Positions 32,660 to 42,505 of a stretch of 64,000 nt of DNA are shown in pieces; positions within the stretch are counted from its first letter, which is position 1, and every line of letters begins with the position of its first letter. The notes under the pieces are model-generated. The model was not told the origin of the DNA. It ran no database searches and saw only the letters and a list, made by a program, of their open reading frames with translations. The DNA comes from Sphingosinicella sp. (lineage in GTDB: Bacteria > Pseudomonadota > Alphaproteobacteria > Sphingomonadales > Sphingomonadaceae), in the NCBI RefSeq assembly GCF_013911755.1, contig NZ_JACESP010000009.1:1-64000 (forward strand). Reading direction: 5' to 3'. A program made the position numbers and the translations under genes.

Positions 32660-34849
32660 TTAGAAGATATTCGCGGTAAGCGAGAATTTGATCACCGACG
32701 GCGCGCCGAAGGCGATGTAGTTGCTGCTCGTGGACGCGAAATACTTCTTGCCCGTGAGGTTCTGTGCGTTGACGCGCGCGGTCATGTCGACCTCGCCGAG
32801 CTGGAAGCTGTACGATCCGCCGAGATCGAAGAGCGTGTAGCCGGGGAGGAAGAGCGAGTTCTGCGGGTTGATCGCGCGCGCACCCGTGTAATAGGCACCC
32901 GCACTGATTGCGAGGCCTTCGACAAGCTGGGTCAGGCGATATTCACCCGAGACCGACCACTGCGTTTTCGCCGTGTTTTCGATACGGTTGCCGATGAGCG
33001 CCGTATTTGCGGTTTCACCCTGCTTCGCACGGAGGAACAGCGCCGATCCATAGATCGAAAGATCGGGTGTCACTTCGCCGGTCAGGCTGAATTCGAAGCC
33101 ACGGTACGTGGCCTTGCCGTCCTTCACGAAGAAATTGGCGGCGTTCGTGTAGGTCAGCTGACGCGAGATGTCGAAATACGCAGCCGTGAAGAGCAGCCCC
33201 TTCTGTGGCTCGATCTTGATGCCGCCCTCGTATTGCTTCGAGTTGCTGGCCGGAAGGATTTCACCCTGATTTTCCGTGCCGATCGGCGCGCCGGGGGTCG
33301 ATTCGAGGCCCTCGATATAAGTCGCGTAGGTGCTGATCCATTCTTTCGGCTTGAACACGACACCGCCGGAAAGTGAGATCGGCTTATCGGAGAAGGTCTC
33401 CTCGCTTGGCCCTGCAACGGTTTCCTCGGTTTCCTTGTAAATGGATTTGCGGATACCGAAGAGCACGCTGAACATGTCGTCGTTCGGCCCGCCGAAGCGC
33501 ATCCGATCGAAGGCGTAGAAGCCCGTGTCCTTGATCGACGTGTCGCGCGTCGGATCATAGGCAGACCCGCCGCTGTAACGGATGTCGTTGAGATCAACCG
33601 GGTTGTAGAGATTCTGCACGCAGCCGGCAGCAAGGCCGATCGCGATGCAGTTCGCGTTCGAGCCGGCGCCGCCGGCAAGGTACGACACGGTGAGCGGCGA
33701 ATACTGACGGCGGATATTCTTCGATGCGCCGATCATCAGCTCGTGAATCACCGGGCCGGTCGCGAACGTGCCCGCCAGCTCGATACGGCCGTTCTTGTTG
33801 CGGTAGAGCTGGCCATCGGCGGCACCCATCGTCAACACGCCATTGCCGGTAACGGGATCGAAGTTGGCGAGGCGGCTGAAGCGGCGATCACGCTCAACGT
33901 AGGAGATGCCGCCTTCGGCCACGAGGTTCCAAGCGGGCGTGATCTTCCACGAAACCCGGCCGAGAACGTTGGTCGCATCGGCGCGGTTCATGAAGCCCTT
34001 GCTGCCGGGATTGCTCGATGCGCGCGGCAGATCCGGAATCACGGTCATCAGCGATGCGGCCGCGGTGCGTCCCTGAATGACGGTCGGCTCCGTCACCTGC
34101 TTCGAGATATGCTCAACGTCGAGGTTGATCTGAAGGCTGTCCGACGGATCGAGCTGGAACGCGCCCGACTGGAAGCTGCGGCGGCCCCACGTGTTGTCGA
34201 TGCCAGAATCGACCGTGCCGTAGACAAGGTTGCCGCGCACGCCGAGGATGCCCCACGTGCCGCCCGCGTCGATATGGCCCTGCACCTGGCCGTGATCGTT
34301 GCCGTTCACCGCGACCGAGAGCACCGGATCGAGCGTCGGGCGCTTGGTGGTGAGGTTGATGATGCCCGACGGCGTCGTGAAGCCGTAATAGAGCGCGGAC
34401 GCGCCCTTCAGCGCTTCGACGCGCACCTTGTTTTCAAGCGGCAGGTCGATGAGGTTCACGATCGGCAGCGAGCCGTTCAAACGGTAGTTGCCGCGGTTTT
34501 CGACCGGGATGCCGCGGATCGAGAGGTTATTGTACACCGTGGGGCTCGTCTGCGAGCTGGTGACGCCCGGCGAGTTGCGAAGCGCATCGAGGATGCTCTG
34601 CGCCTGCTGCGATTTCAGCACCTGCTCGGAAATCACGCTGACGGTGAGCGGCGTATCGATCTGGCGCGCGCCGCGGAAGCTGCCCGCCTGCACGAAATCC
34701 GCGCCGTAGCTGTCCTGACGGTCGGCGGTGACGACGATCTCCTCGAGCACCGGGCCGGTATCGTCCTGCTGTGCCATCGCCTGGCCGGCTGCTGTCATCG
34801 CGATTCCGCTAACGCCGATGCGCGCGATCCGTTTCCACGTTGTGGTCAT
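32660..34849 (-). CDS. TonB-dependent siderophore receptor
   Basis: A 729-residue outer-membrane receptor of the siderophore group (FpvA/FhuA-like architecture). The plug begins after the signal (GIAMTAAGQAMAQQD) with LEEIVVTADRQDSYG and the family mark IDTPLTVSVISEQVLKSQQAQSILDALRNSPGVTSS. LKGASALYYGFTTPSGIINLTTKRP follows. The barrel ends in VIKFSLTANIF. No N-terminal signalling extension for sigma-regulator control is seen. It shares strand and neighbourhood with aconitase and the CitMHS transporter, which suggests a citrate-like siderophore, but ligand is unknown. ATG 34849 was chosen because the signal peptide begins there. Confidence 0.9.
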   Translation of the reverse strand: MTTTWKRIARIGVSGIAMTAAGQAMAQQDDTGPVLEEIVVTADRQDSYGADFVQAGSFRGARQIDTPLTVSVISEQVLKSQQAQSILDALRNSPGVTSSQTSPTVYNNLSIRGIPVENRGNYRLNGSLPIVNLIDLPLENKVRVEALKGASALYYGFTTPSGIINLTTKRPTLDPVLSVAVNGNDHGQVQGHIDAGGTWGILGVRGNLVYGTVDSGIDNTWGRRSFQSGAFQLDPSDSLQINLDVEHISKQVTEPTVIQGRTAAASLMTVIPDLPRASSNPGSKGFMNRADATNVLGRVSWKITPAWNLVAEGGISYVERDRRFSRLANFDPVTGNGVLTMGAADGQLYRNKNGRIELAGTFATGPVIHELMIGASKNIRRQYSPLTVSYLAGGAGSNANCIAIGLAAGCVQNLYNPVDLNDIRYSGGSAYDPTRDTSIKDTGFYAFDRMRFGGPNDDMFSVLFGIRKSIYKETEETVAGPSEETFSDKPISLSGGVVFKPKEWISTYATYIEGLESTPGAPIGTENQGEILPASNSKQYEGGIKIEPQKGLLFTAAYFDISRQLTYTNAANFFVKDGKATYRGFEFSLTGEVTPDLSIYGSALFLRAKQGETANTALIGNRIENTAKTQWSVSGEYRLTQLVEGLAISAGAYYTGARAINPQNSLFLPGYTLFDLGGSYSFQLGEVDMTARVNAQNLTGKKYFASTSSNYIAFGAPSVIKFSLTANIF

Positions 34850-34985
34850 TCTCTGCACCCCTTTTTTTGCCCGCCCGATGGAGCGGGAGTTTCCCCTTTC
34901 GGGCGCGCATGGTCTGCGCGCCGCGACTCGCAACCGGCACGCGCGATGCGCGGACGCCGATGTCGCGCTGACGATATTCGGCCTT

Positions 34986-35038
34986 AGCTGTCACAAACCT
35001 GTCCCGCCTGTGTCCGATGGGTGACAGCTTGGCGACAG
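34986..35038. promoter_or_regulatory. CTGTC/GACAG repeat array in a divergent promoter region
   Basis: Between the siderophore receptor (-) and a serine hydrolase (+), CTGTC or CTGTG occurs at 34988, 34999 and 35008 and its complement GACAG at 35023 and 35034. Spacings are 9-15 bp, near the helical turn. The outer AGCTGTCAC (34986-34994) and GTGACAGCT (35021-35029) form a perfect 9-bp inverted repeat. It is a candidate multi-site operator. Confidence 0.4.
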
Positions 35039-35094
35039 ACTGGTTTCCTAGGTTCGTGTAGAGGAACGGCATCGCGCGCCGTGGGGAGACGACA

Positions 35095-36648
35095 TTGAAC
35101 ACAGCGGACACCTTCAGCCTTTCGCGGCGGCGCTTCGCCGGATTGACGCTTGGCGGCGCCGGCCTGATCGCGTTGCCGGGCATTGCCGCGTGCGCGCGGG
35201 TGGCAACACCGGGCGTATCGCCGATCGACGGCCTGCCCCGCGCCCGCCCCGAAGCGCACGGCGTCGATCCTCAGGCGATCCTTGCCTTCCTCGACGAGGT
35301 GCGCGGCGCGGGGCTGGAGCTGCACAGCTTCATGCTGTCGCGCGGCGGCGACGTGATCAGCGAAGGCTGGTGGGCGCCCTACCGCGCGGACCGGCCGCAC
35401 ATGATGCATTCGCTCACGAAGAGCGTCGCCGTCTCGGGGGTAGCCATCGCGATGCAGGAAGGCCTGTTCGGTATCGACGACAAGGTGATTTCCTTCTTCC
35501 CCGACGAGCTGCCGCCCACAGTGAGCGAAAACCTCGCCGCGATGACCGTGCGCGATCTCCTCACGATGCGCGCCGGCCACGCCGAGGAAATCTCCGGCTC
35601 GGTATGGCGGCAGATCAAGACGAGCTGGGTCGCTGAATTCTTCAAGGTGCCCGTCGTCCACAAGCCGGGCACGCGCTTCGTCTATTCGAGCGCGGCGAGC
35701 TTCATGCTGTCGGCCATCGTCACCAAAGTGACCGGGCAGACGCTGCGCGATTACATGGAACCGCGCTTCTTCAAACCGCTCGGCATCACCGGGCTCAGCT
35801 GGGACGTGGGGCCGGGCGGGATCAACCCGGGCGGCAACGGCCTCACTTTCAAGACTGCCGACGCGCTCAAGCTCGGGATGCTTTACGCGCAGAAGGGCCG
35901 CTGGAACGGGCAGCAAATCCTCTCCCCCGCATGGGTGGAGGCGGTGAGCAAGCCGCAGGTGGCGGAAGGCGAATACAGCTATCAGTGGTGGATCGGCGCG
36001 AACAACACGTACTATGCGGTCGGTCTGTTCACGCAGATGTCGATCGTCTTTCCCGATCACGACGCCGTGCTCGCCGTCACGGGCGCGATCCGCAAGAGCG
36101 AGATGCTCTCCCCCATCGTCGACAAGCACTTCCCTGCCGCATTTGGCGCCGCGAGCCTGCAGCCGAAGGACGCCGCCTATGCCGAGCTTGTGGAGCGCAC
36201 ACGCACGTTGTCGCTGCTCCCGGCGCTTCCCGCCACGACCTCGCCGGTCGCGGCGCGGATTTCGGGCAAGCACTTCAAGGCCGCCGAAAACGCCGATGGC
36301 ATCGAGAGTTTCGGCTTCGCCTTCGAAGGCGATCGCTGCCGCTTCACGATGCGCGATGCGCGGGGCGAGCACAGCATCGATGTCGGCCTCGGCCGCTGGA
36401 TCGAAGGCCGCACGAGCGTGACCGGCAACAAGCTGCACCACCAGTATCAGCCCGCCTCGATGGTCGTCGTCGCGGGAGGCCGCTGGACCGCGCCGGACAC
36501 GTTCGAGATGGTCTGGCAGTTCGCCGAAACCGCCTTCCGCGACACCGTCGTGTGCCGCTTCGACGGCGACACGATGACGTTCGACCGCAGCGTCAACGTG
36601 AATTCGGCGGCAATGTCGCTTCCCACCGTTCGCTCGACGCTCGGCTGA
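35095..36648 (+). CDS. Beta-lactamase-fold serine hydrolase with Tat-type signal
   Basis: A 517-residue exported hydrolase. The N-terminus has a twin-arginine motif, SLSRRRFAGLTL, and a possible lipobox GIAAC, so the folded protein may be a Tat-exported lipoprotein. Catalytic motifs are S-L-T-K (residues 106-109) and Y-S-S (about residue 197); a third box is less clear, near IGANNTYY. A C-terminal lipocalin-like domain (TSPVAARISGKHFKAAENADGIESF) follows. It begins with TTG at 35095, after a purine-rich GGGGAGAC. Substrate unknown; small peptides or esters are likely. The alpha/beta hydrolase 11 bp downstream is probably cotranscribed. Confidence 0.82.
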   Translation: MNTADTFSLSRRRFAGLTLGGAGLIALPGIAACARVATPGVSPIDGLPRARPEAHGVDPQAILAFLDEVRGAGLELHSFMLSRGGDVISEGWWAPYRADRPHMMHSLTKSVAVSGVAIAMQEGLFGIDDKVISFFPDELPPTVSENLAAMTVRDLLTMRAGHAEEISGSVWRQIKTSWVAEFFKVPVVHKPGTRFVYSSAASFMLSAIVTKVTGQTLRDYMEPRFFKPLGITGLSWDVGPGGINPGGNGLTFKTADALKLGMLYAQKGRWNGQQILSPAWVEAVSKPQVAEGEYSYQWWIGANNTYYAVGLFTQMSIVFPDHDAVLAVTGAIRKSEMLSPIVDKHFPAAFGAASLQPKDAAYAELVERTRTLSLLPALPATTSPVAARISGKHFKAAENADGIESFGFAFEGDRCRFTMRDARGEHSIDVGLGRWIEGRTSVTGNKLHHQYQPASMVVVAGGRWTAPDTFEMVWQFAETAFRDTVVCRFDGDTMTFDRSVNVNSAAMSLPTVRSTLG

Positions 36649-36659
36649 GGACGATTGCC

Positions 36660-38258
36660 ATGCTGCACGCGGCCTTGCTGTTCGCGATGATGGGCGGGGC
36701 GGCCGATGCCGGGCGCTTTCCGCCGCCCGATTGCGAAGCCTACGTCGCTTATGACCGAGACATGGTTCTGCCCGGCTACCTGATCGCTTCAAAGACGGGC
36801 GCGAAGATCTGCGTTCCGTTCACGACCGTGGGTGCGAGGCCCCCGGCGGATTATAAGGGCGATTTCTACGTCGATGAATTCGCGGAGCCCGTGCTCCGCG
36901 CGCGCTGGCTTCAGTGCAAGGCCGATCCCGTGTGCGCCGCGCGCGTGTCGCCGGTCGTGAACGGCCGCAAGCCTCCGAACCGCGAAAAGCGGATCACCGA
37001 TCCGCACCACCGCCACCTGCTCGGCAAGACCGACGAAAAAGCCGATCTCGCGGCGATGCGGCGCCCGGCGTTCTTCGGACAGGCGCCCTATCGCGAACCC
37101 ATCGCCGCCGTCGAAGCAAGCACCTACACGGTCGAATTCACCGCCCCCGCCGAAGCACACGAGCGTATCCACAAGGGGATCGAAGCGCCGGTCAAACTGC
37201 GCGGCTGGTATATGCAGGGGCGCGGCGTGCCGGATGCGAAGGGCCGCACGGTCCGCGCGCTTATCGTGATGAGCGGCGGCGGCGGCACCCGCCTCGCCGC
37301 GATCGACCATCCCGAGGACCGGCTTTACAGCATTCATCCCGAAACCCGGAAAACCGCGATCAATGCATTCCCGAACACGCGTACCGGATCGCCCGGCCAG
37401 GCCGGGTGGCGATCGCTGATGGCGATGTTCCACGCGGCGGGCTTCGACGTACTCGCCTACGACCGGCGCGGGGTCGGCGTTTCGAGCGGCTACAGCGACA
37501 CCAACACGCTGCAGCAAGGCCGCGATCTGCTCGCGGCGCTCGCCAGCCTCCGCTCGGGCGAAGGGATGCGCGCACTATCGCCAAAGGGCAGGCTCTATGC
37601 GGGCGCCGATGCGGCCCGTGCGCTGCGCGGCAAGGCCGGTGAACTGCCCACGCTATTGCTCGGCAACTCGCGCGGCACGATGGCGACCGGCTGGGCGATG
37701 ACGATGAACTTCGACAAGGACTGCAGCTACGACCTTCCCGAGATCGTCTGCACGCCCCCCCGCCGCGACCCGTCCATCAAGGGCGCGATGCTTATGGCGG
37801 AATTTACGAGCGGCCCCGGTTTCGTTTCCGCGACGCCCACGCCCGAGGATGAAGCGCGCGGCCTCGGCAAGGATCGCGGTCTGTTCATCGGCGCGAGCCA
37901 GATCGAGCACAACATCGTCTTCTTCCCCGGATCGGCGATCCTTGCGGGCATGAAGACATGGCCTGCCGCGTTCTTCGCGCGCGGCCTCTGGGATTATGCC
38001 GCCAGCCTTGAAGGCACGATCGCCTCCTACGACCGCGTGCCGGGGCTTAAGGAGCTCGTCGTGGTGCGCGGGCCGCACCCGTTCGAGACGTGGCCCGAGG
38101 TGGAGAAAACGCGCGTTCGCGCGCGCCTGCGCGCCTTCGCTTTGGCCGCGATCCGCGGCGCCCGCGACGTGCCCGGCGCTCGCCGTTGGACGACGATGAA
38201 AGCGCTTGTCGCGACGACCGAAGATGCGTGGGAGGCGTCGTCGGCGCCGCGACAGTGA
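36660..38258 (+). CDS. Secreted alpha/beta hydrolase-fold protein
   Basis: A 532-residue protein with a short signal peptide (MLHAALLFAMMGGAADA). The central part carries an alpha/beta hydrolase core: RALIVMSGGGG (oxyanion strand), VLAYDRRGVGVSSGYSD, the nucleophile elbow LLLGNSRGTMATG (Ser) and a C-terminal VVVRGPHPFETWPE where the catalytic His lies. The long N-terminal ~120 residues are not recognised. Family-level function is an esterase or peptidase; substrate unclear. Its ATG at 36660 follows the serine hydrolase stop closely, and the two may act on the same compound in the periplasm. Confidence 0.72.
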   Translation: MLHAALLFAMMGGAADAGRFPPPDCEAYVAYDRDMVLPGYLIASKTGAKICVPFTTVGARPPADYKGDFYVDEFAEPVLRARWLQCKADPVCAARVSPVVNGRKPPNREKRITDPHHRHLLGKTDEKADLAAMRRPAFFGQAPYREPIAAVEASTYTVEFTAPAEAHERIHKGIEAPVKLRGWYMQGRGVPDAKGRTVRALIVMSGGGGTRLAAIDHPEDRLYSIHPETRKTAINAFPNTRTGSPGQAGWRSLMAMFHAAGFDVLAYDRRGVGVSSGYSDTNTLQQGRDLLAALASLRSGEGMRALSPKGRLYAGADAARALRGKAGELPTLLLGNSRGTMATGWAMTMNFDKDCSYDLPEIVCTPPRRDPSIKGAMLMAEFTSGPGFVSATPTPEDEARGLGKDRGLFIGASQIEHNIVFFPGSAILAGMKTWPAAFFARGLWDYAASLEGTIASYDRVPGLKELVVVRGPHPFETWPEVEKTRVRARLRAFALAAIRGARDVPGARRWTTMKALVATTEDAWEASSAPRQ

Positions 38259-38316
38259 TTTCCCGGTAGGCACCGGGGGGCAAACACCGATAGACTGAAG
38301 ATGCGGAGGTCGGTCT

Positions 38317-38772
38317 ATGCAATTGATTATCAACGGCAAAAAGCACGCGTATGACGGCGATCCCGACATGCCGCTGCTCTGGTACGTGCGCGATCTCGCG
38401 GGATTGACCGGCACCAAGTTCGGCTGCGGCGCGGGTCTGTGCGGCGCGTGCACCGTGCATGTGGACGGCGCGGCGATGCGGTCGTGCCAGCTTCCGATGT
38501 CGGCGGTGGAAGGCCAGTCGGTGACGACGATCGAGGGTCTGTCGGAAAGCGGCGACCATGCCGTGCAGCGCGCTTGGCGCGAGCACGCCGTCGCGCAGTG
38601 CGGCTACTGCCAGTCCGGCCAGATCATGCAGGCGGCGGCGCTGCTCGCCGAAACCCCGAAGCCCACGGACGCGGACATCGACGCGGCCATGGCGGGCAAC
38701 ATCTGCCGCTGCGGCACCTACGCGCGCATCCGCGCCGCGATCAAGGCGGCGACTTCAGCGGTGACCGCATGA
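38317..38772 (+). CDS. Molybdenum hydroxylase small subunit ([2Fe-2S] protein, IorA-like)
   Basis: A 151-residue subunit carrying two [2Fe-2S] clusters. The plant-type cluster is bound by [12 protein letters not shown] plus a later Cys in RSCQLP (residues about 40-62). The second cluster is bound by CGYCQSGQ and CRCGTY (about 101-140). It passes electrons from the molybdopterin subunit. A GGAGG site lies upstream of ATG 38317. The stop overlaps the start of the large subunit by 4 bases, so the two form a complex and an operon. No FAD subunit is present, as expected for isoquinoline- or aldehyde-oxidoreductase types. Confidence 0.9.
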   Translation: MQLIINGKKHAYDGDPDMPLLWYVRDLAGLTGTKFGCGAGLCGACTVHVDGAAMRSCQLPMSAVEGQSVTTIEGLSESGDHAVQRAWREHAVAQCGYCQSGQIMQAAALLAETPKPTDADIDAAMAGNICRCGTYARIRAAIKAATSAVTA

Positions 38773-41042
38773 GCGCCGCGGACGACATCGTCAACATCAG
38801 CCGCCGCAGCCTCCTCGGCGCGGGCGGCGCGCTGGTCCTCGCGGTCACCCTCCCCCGCTCCGCCTCCGCCGAAACCCAGAAGTACGGCGCCGACGCACAG
38901 TCCGGCGGCTGGCGCGACGACCCCACCCTGTTCGTGGCAATCGCCGAGGACGGCACGATCACCATCACCTGCCACCGCGCCGAGATGGGCCAGGGCATCC
39001 GCACCAGCCTCGCCATGGTGATCGCCGACGAGCTGGAGGCGGACTGGAGCCGCGTGCGCGTCGAGCAGGCCGTGGGCGACGAGGCGCGCTACGGCAACCA
39101 GAACACCGACGGCTCGCGCAGTATGCGCCACCTGTTCCTCCCGCTCCGTCGCTGCGGCGCGGCCGCGCGCACGATGCTCGAAGCCGCCGCCGCGAAGCGC
39201 TGGAGCGTGCCCGTCGCCGAGGTCGCGGCACAGCTGCACGAGGTCATCCACCGCCCGAGCGGCCGCAAACTCGGCTACGGCGCGCTCGCGAAGGACGCTG
39301 CGGCGCTCGCGGTGCCAGACCGGGGCACGGTGACGCTGAAGACGCCGTCGGCGTTCCGCTACATCGGCCGCAATATGGCTTCGGTGGACGGTCTCGCCAT
39401 GACGACGGGCCGCGCGGACTACGGCATCGACGCGCGCCTACCGGACATGCTTTACGCCGTCATTGCCCGCCCGCCGGTCTACGGCGGCAAGGTGAAGAGC
39501 GCGGACAAGACCGCAGCGCTGAAGGTGCCCGGCGTCGTCCAGATCGTCGACCTGCCCGCACCGACGCTCCCGTCCGCGTTCCAGCCACTCGGCGGCGTCG
39601 CCGTGCTGGCGACGAATACCTGGGCCGCGATCAAGGGCCGCGACGCGCTCACCATCGCATGGGACGACGGACCGAACGCGGCATACGACTCGGACGTTTA
39701 TCGCGCAGAGCTCGAACGCGCGGCGCGCGCGCCGGGGCAGGTTTCCCGCAGCGACGGCGACGCCGAAGCCGCGCTCGGCAAGGCGGCCAAGCGCATCGCG
39801 GCGGAGTATTATCTCCCGCACCTCGCGCAGGCGCCGATGGAGCCGCCGATGGCGCTCGCACGCACCGGCGCGGACCGCTGCGAGGCTTGGGCCTGCACGC
39901 AGGACCCGCAGGCCGCGCGCGACCTCATCGCCGAGGCGCTCAAGATCCCGGTCGCCGATGTGACGATCCATCAGACGCTGCTCGGTGGCGGGTTCGGGCG
40001 CAAATCCAAGCCCGACTACGTGCTCGAAGCGGCGCTGCTCAGCCGGGCGGCGGGCGGCAAGCCCGTGAAGGTGGTGTGGACGCGCGAGGACGACCTGCAC
40101 CACAGCTACTTTCACACCGTTTCGGTCGAGCGGCTGGAGGGCGGGCTCGATACGAGTGGCCGCACGGTGGCGTGGCGCCACCGCAGCGCGGCGCCATCGA
40201 TCGGCTCGATCTTCGGGCCGGACCCGAAGCACCAGCTACCGTTCGAGCAGGGCATGGGGCTGCGCAACGTGCCGTTCGCGGTTCCGAACTTCCGCGCGGA
40301 GACCTGCGCAGCGACCGCGCACACGCGCATCGGCTGGTTCCGCTCGGTCTCCAACATCCCGCACTGCTTTGCAGTGCAGTCGTTCGTCGCCGAGCTCGCC
40401 GCCGCCGCGGGGCGCGACCCGAAGGACTACCTCCTCGCGCTCATCGGCCCGGACCGCACGATCGACCCGCGCGCGATGGCCGACACCACCAACCAGGGCG
40501 AAGATCCGGCGCGCTACCCGCTTGACACCGCGCGGCTGAAGGCGGTGATCAATGCCGCTGCCAAGGGCATCGGCTGGGGCCGATCGCTGCCTGCAGGCCG
40601 CGGTCTCGGCATTGCCGCGCACTACAGCTTCGTCAGCTACACGGCCTGCGCGATCGAGGTCTCGGTGAAGGACGGCGAACTCATCGTCGAGCGCGCCGAC
40701 ATCGCAGTCGACTGCGGCCCCCAGGTGAACCCGGAGCGCATCCGTTCGCAGATGGAAGGCTCCGTGGTGATGGGCCTCAGCCTCGCCACGCTCGGTGAGA
40801 TCAGCTTCAAGGGGGGCCGCGTCCAGCAGGACAACTTCGACAGCTACGCCCTCACCCGCATCGATGCCGCGCCGAAGCTCACGGAGGTCCACCTCGTCGG
40901 CGGCGGCGACTGGAACGCCCCGCCCGGCGGGATCGGCGAACCCGGCGTGCCTCCGGTGGCTCCCGCCCTCTGCAATGCAATCCACGCCGCAACCGGCAAA
41001 CGCATCCGAGCACTGCCGATCGGAGAGCAATTAAGAATTTAG
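38769..41042 (+). CDS. Molybdenum hydroxylase large subunit (xanthine dehydrogenase family, IorB-like), Tat-exported
   Basis: A 757-residue molybdopterin cytosine dinucleotide-binding subunit, likely periplasmic. The Tat signal is [21 protein letters not shown]. Cofactor-binding stretches are [52 protein letters not shown] and [25 protein letters not shown]. The conserved C-terminal [19 protein letters not shown] carries the catalytic Glu of the family. It oxidises a heterocycle or aldehyde with water as oxygen source. The small subunit is upstream. No cytochrome subunit or maturation gene is adjacent, so electron acceptor and chaperone must be elsewhere. Confidence 0.9.
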   Translation: MSAADDIVNISRRSLLGAGGALVLAVTLPRSASAETQKYGADAQSGGWRDDPTLFVAIAEDGTITITCHRAEMGQGIRTSLAMVIADELEADWSRVRVEQAVGDEARYGNQNTDGSRSMRHLFLPLRRCGAAARTMLEAAAAKRWSVPVAEVAAQLHEVIHRPSGRKLGYGALAKDAAALAVPDRGTVTLKTPSAFRYIGRNMASVDGLAMTTGRADYGIDARLPDMLYAVIARPPVYGGKVKSADKTAALKVPGVVQIVDLPAPTLPSAFQPLGGVAVLATNTWAAIKGRDALTIAWDDGPNAAYDSDVYRAELERAARAPGQVSRSDGDAEAALGKAAKRIAAEYYLPHLAQAPMEPPMALARTGADRCEAWACTQDPQAARDLIAEALKIPVADVTIHQTLLGGGFGRKSKPDYVLEAALLSRAAGGKPVKVVWTREDDLHHSYFHTVSVERLEGGLDTSGRTVAWRHRSAAPSIGSIFGPDPKHQLPFEQGMGLRNVPFAVPNFRAETCAATAHTRIGWFRSVSNIPHCFAVQSFVAELAAAAGRDPKDYLLALIGPDRTIDPRAMADTTNQGEDPARYPLDTARLKAVINAAAKGIGWGRSLPAGRGLGIAAHYSFVSYTACAIEVSVKDGELIVERADIAVDCGPQVNPERIRSQMEGSVVMGLSLATLGEISFKGGRVQQDNFDSYALTRIDAAPKLTEVHLVGGGDWNAPPGGIGEPGVPPVAPALCNAIHAATGKRIRALPIGEQLRI

Positions 41043-41153
41043 CGCGCGATCAAGATGGAAGTTTGGACGGGAACCAGGGTGATCGAATTTTCTTCGGCTG
41101 TGGCCTTTAAATTGAGAGCATTATTCGCATACTTCTAAATAGAAATCGAAATC

Positions 41154-41172
41154 GAAAATCATTCTCATAATC
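41154..41172. promoter_or_regulatory. Fur-box-like 19-mer upstream of the porin
   Basis: GAAAATCATTCTCATAATC matches 14 of 19 positions of the Fur consensus GATAATGATAATCATTATC. It lies in an AT-rich region of about 260 bp that holds no gene. A second inverted repeat, AGATAA (41241-41246) and TTATCT (41256-41261), is nearer the porin start. Confidence 0.4.
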
Positions 41173-41304
41173 AAGACAAGATTTTTCTGGGAAATGGAAA
41201 ATCAAAAGGATATCGAGCGGGCCGCGTTATGCGCGACTTTAGATAAATGATGCCGTTATCTCATAATTAATATTGAAAATGGTTCGCAAAGTCGGGAGGG
41301 TTTT

Positions 41305-42498
41305 ATGCGTTTTCGTGCGCTCGCGAGTGTTGCAGTCTTTGTTTCATTCCCCGCATTGGCCTCGGAAGGTCATCTTCCACACGGTCACACGCATAGCCGG
41401 GGGGAAATCGACGAGAGCCATGCGCCGCTGCTGCTCCAGGCGACCTACACGGGCGAGGTGATGTCGAATGTGTCCGGCGGCATCAAGCGCGGCAGTCGCT
41501 ATCTCGATAATCTCGACATCGTCGCCGAAGCCGATCTCGAAGCGATCGCCGGGTGGAAGGGCGCGAGCGCCCACGTCTATGGCCTCTACAACAACGGCAA
41601 GTCGTTCAGCGAGCTTGCCGGCGATGCGCAAACGGCGAGCAACATCGAAACCGGCGTGCAGGCGTTCCGGCTCTACGAAGCGTGGATCGAGCAGAAATTC
41701 GTGGGCGGATCGCTGAAGGTCGGCCTCTACGATCTCAATTCGGAGTTCGACGCGCTTGATGCCTCCGGCCTCTTCGTCAGCAGCCCGCACGGCATTGGTA
41801 CGGATTTCGCCCAGACGGGTGAAAACGGTCCGTCGATCTTCCCCTCGACGTCGCTGGCCGCGCGGGTTTCCATTGAACCTGCCGAAGGCTGGGTGGTGCG
41901 CGCAGCCGTGCTCGACGGGGTTCCGGGCGATCCCGATCGGCCGAAGCGCACGGCGGTGAAACTGGGCGACGGCGACGGCGCGCTTCTCGTCGCCGAGATC
42001 GAGGCGCCGCTGCCGCACGGCCGGCTTCTGCTTGGCGGCTGGAGCTACACGGCGCGGTTCGACGACCACACGGGAAACAGCGAGCGCGGCAATGACGGTC
42101 TCTATGTACGCGGCGAGACCGCATTGTTCGAGGAATCAGGCGATCCGGCGCAGGGCCTTGCCGCCTTCGCCCGCCTCGGCATCGCCGACGGACGCTTCAA
42201 CACTTTCGGCAAATTCGCCAGTGCCGGCCTCAACTACACGGGGCCGTTCAAGGGCCGCGACGAGGATCAGCTCGGGTTCGCGGTTGCCGCAGCTTTCACC
42301 GGGGGCGCGTATAAACGTGTGGTTCCGGCGGATAACGCCGAGGTCGCTTTCGAGCTGACCTATCGCGCGCCTGTCGCATCGTGGCTGTCTCTCCAGCCGA
42401 GCGCGCACTACATCATCAATCCCGGCGCCGACCCGACCGTGCGCAATGCGCTCGCCTTCGGCCTGCGGGCAGAAATTTCGTTCAATATTCTGGGCTGA
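41305..42498 (+). CDS. Porin (OprB-like carbohydrate-selective family) with His-rich N-terminus
   Basis: A 397-residue outer-membrane beta-barrel protein. It has a signal peptide (MRFRALASVAVFVSFPALAS) and a short histidine-rich mature N-terminus (EGHLPHGHTHSRGEIDESH). The barrel follows with the OprB-like pattern YLDNLDIVAEADLEAIAGWKGASAHVYGLYNNGKS, and LKVGLYDLNSEFDALDASGLFVSSPHGIGTDF is typical of the family. It ends in EISFNILG, which is not the common final Phe. GGGAGGG precedes the ATG. It allows diffusion of small solutes; the His-rich end could bind metal. A possible Fur box lies upstream and a bidirectional hairpin follows. Confidence 0.82.
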   Translation: MRFRALASVAVFVSFPALASEGHLPHGHTHSRGEIDESHAPLLLQATYTGEVMSNVSGGIKRGSRYLDNLDIVAEADLEAIAGWKGASAHVYGLYNNGKSFSELAGDAQTASNIETGVQAFRLYEAWIEQKFVGGSLKVGLYDLNSEFDALDASGLFVSSPHGIGTDFAQTGENGPSIFPSTSLAARVSIEPAEGWVVRAAVLDGVPGDPDRPKRTAVKLGDGDGALLVAEIEAPLPHGRLLLGGWSYTARFDDHTGNSERGNDGLYVRGETALFEESGDPAQGLAAFARLGIADGRFNTFGKFASAGLNYTGPFKGRDEDQLGFAVAAAFTGGAYKRVVPADNAEVAFELTYRAPVASWLSLQPSAHYIINPGADPTVRNALAFGLRAEISFNILG

Positions 42499-42505
42499 AG
42501 CTGAA

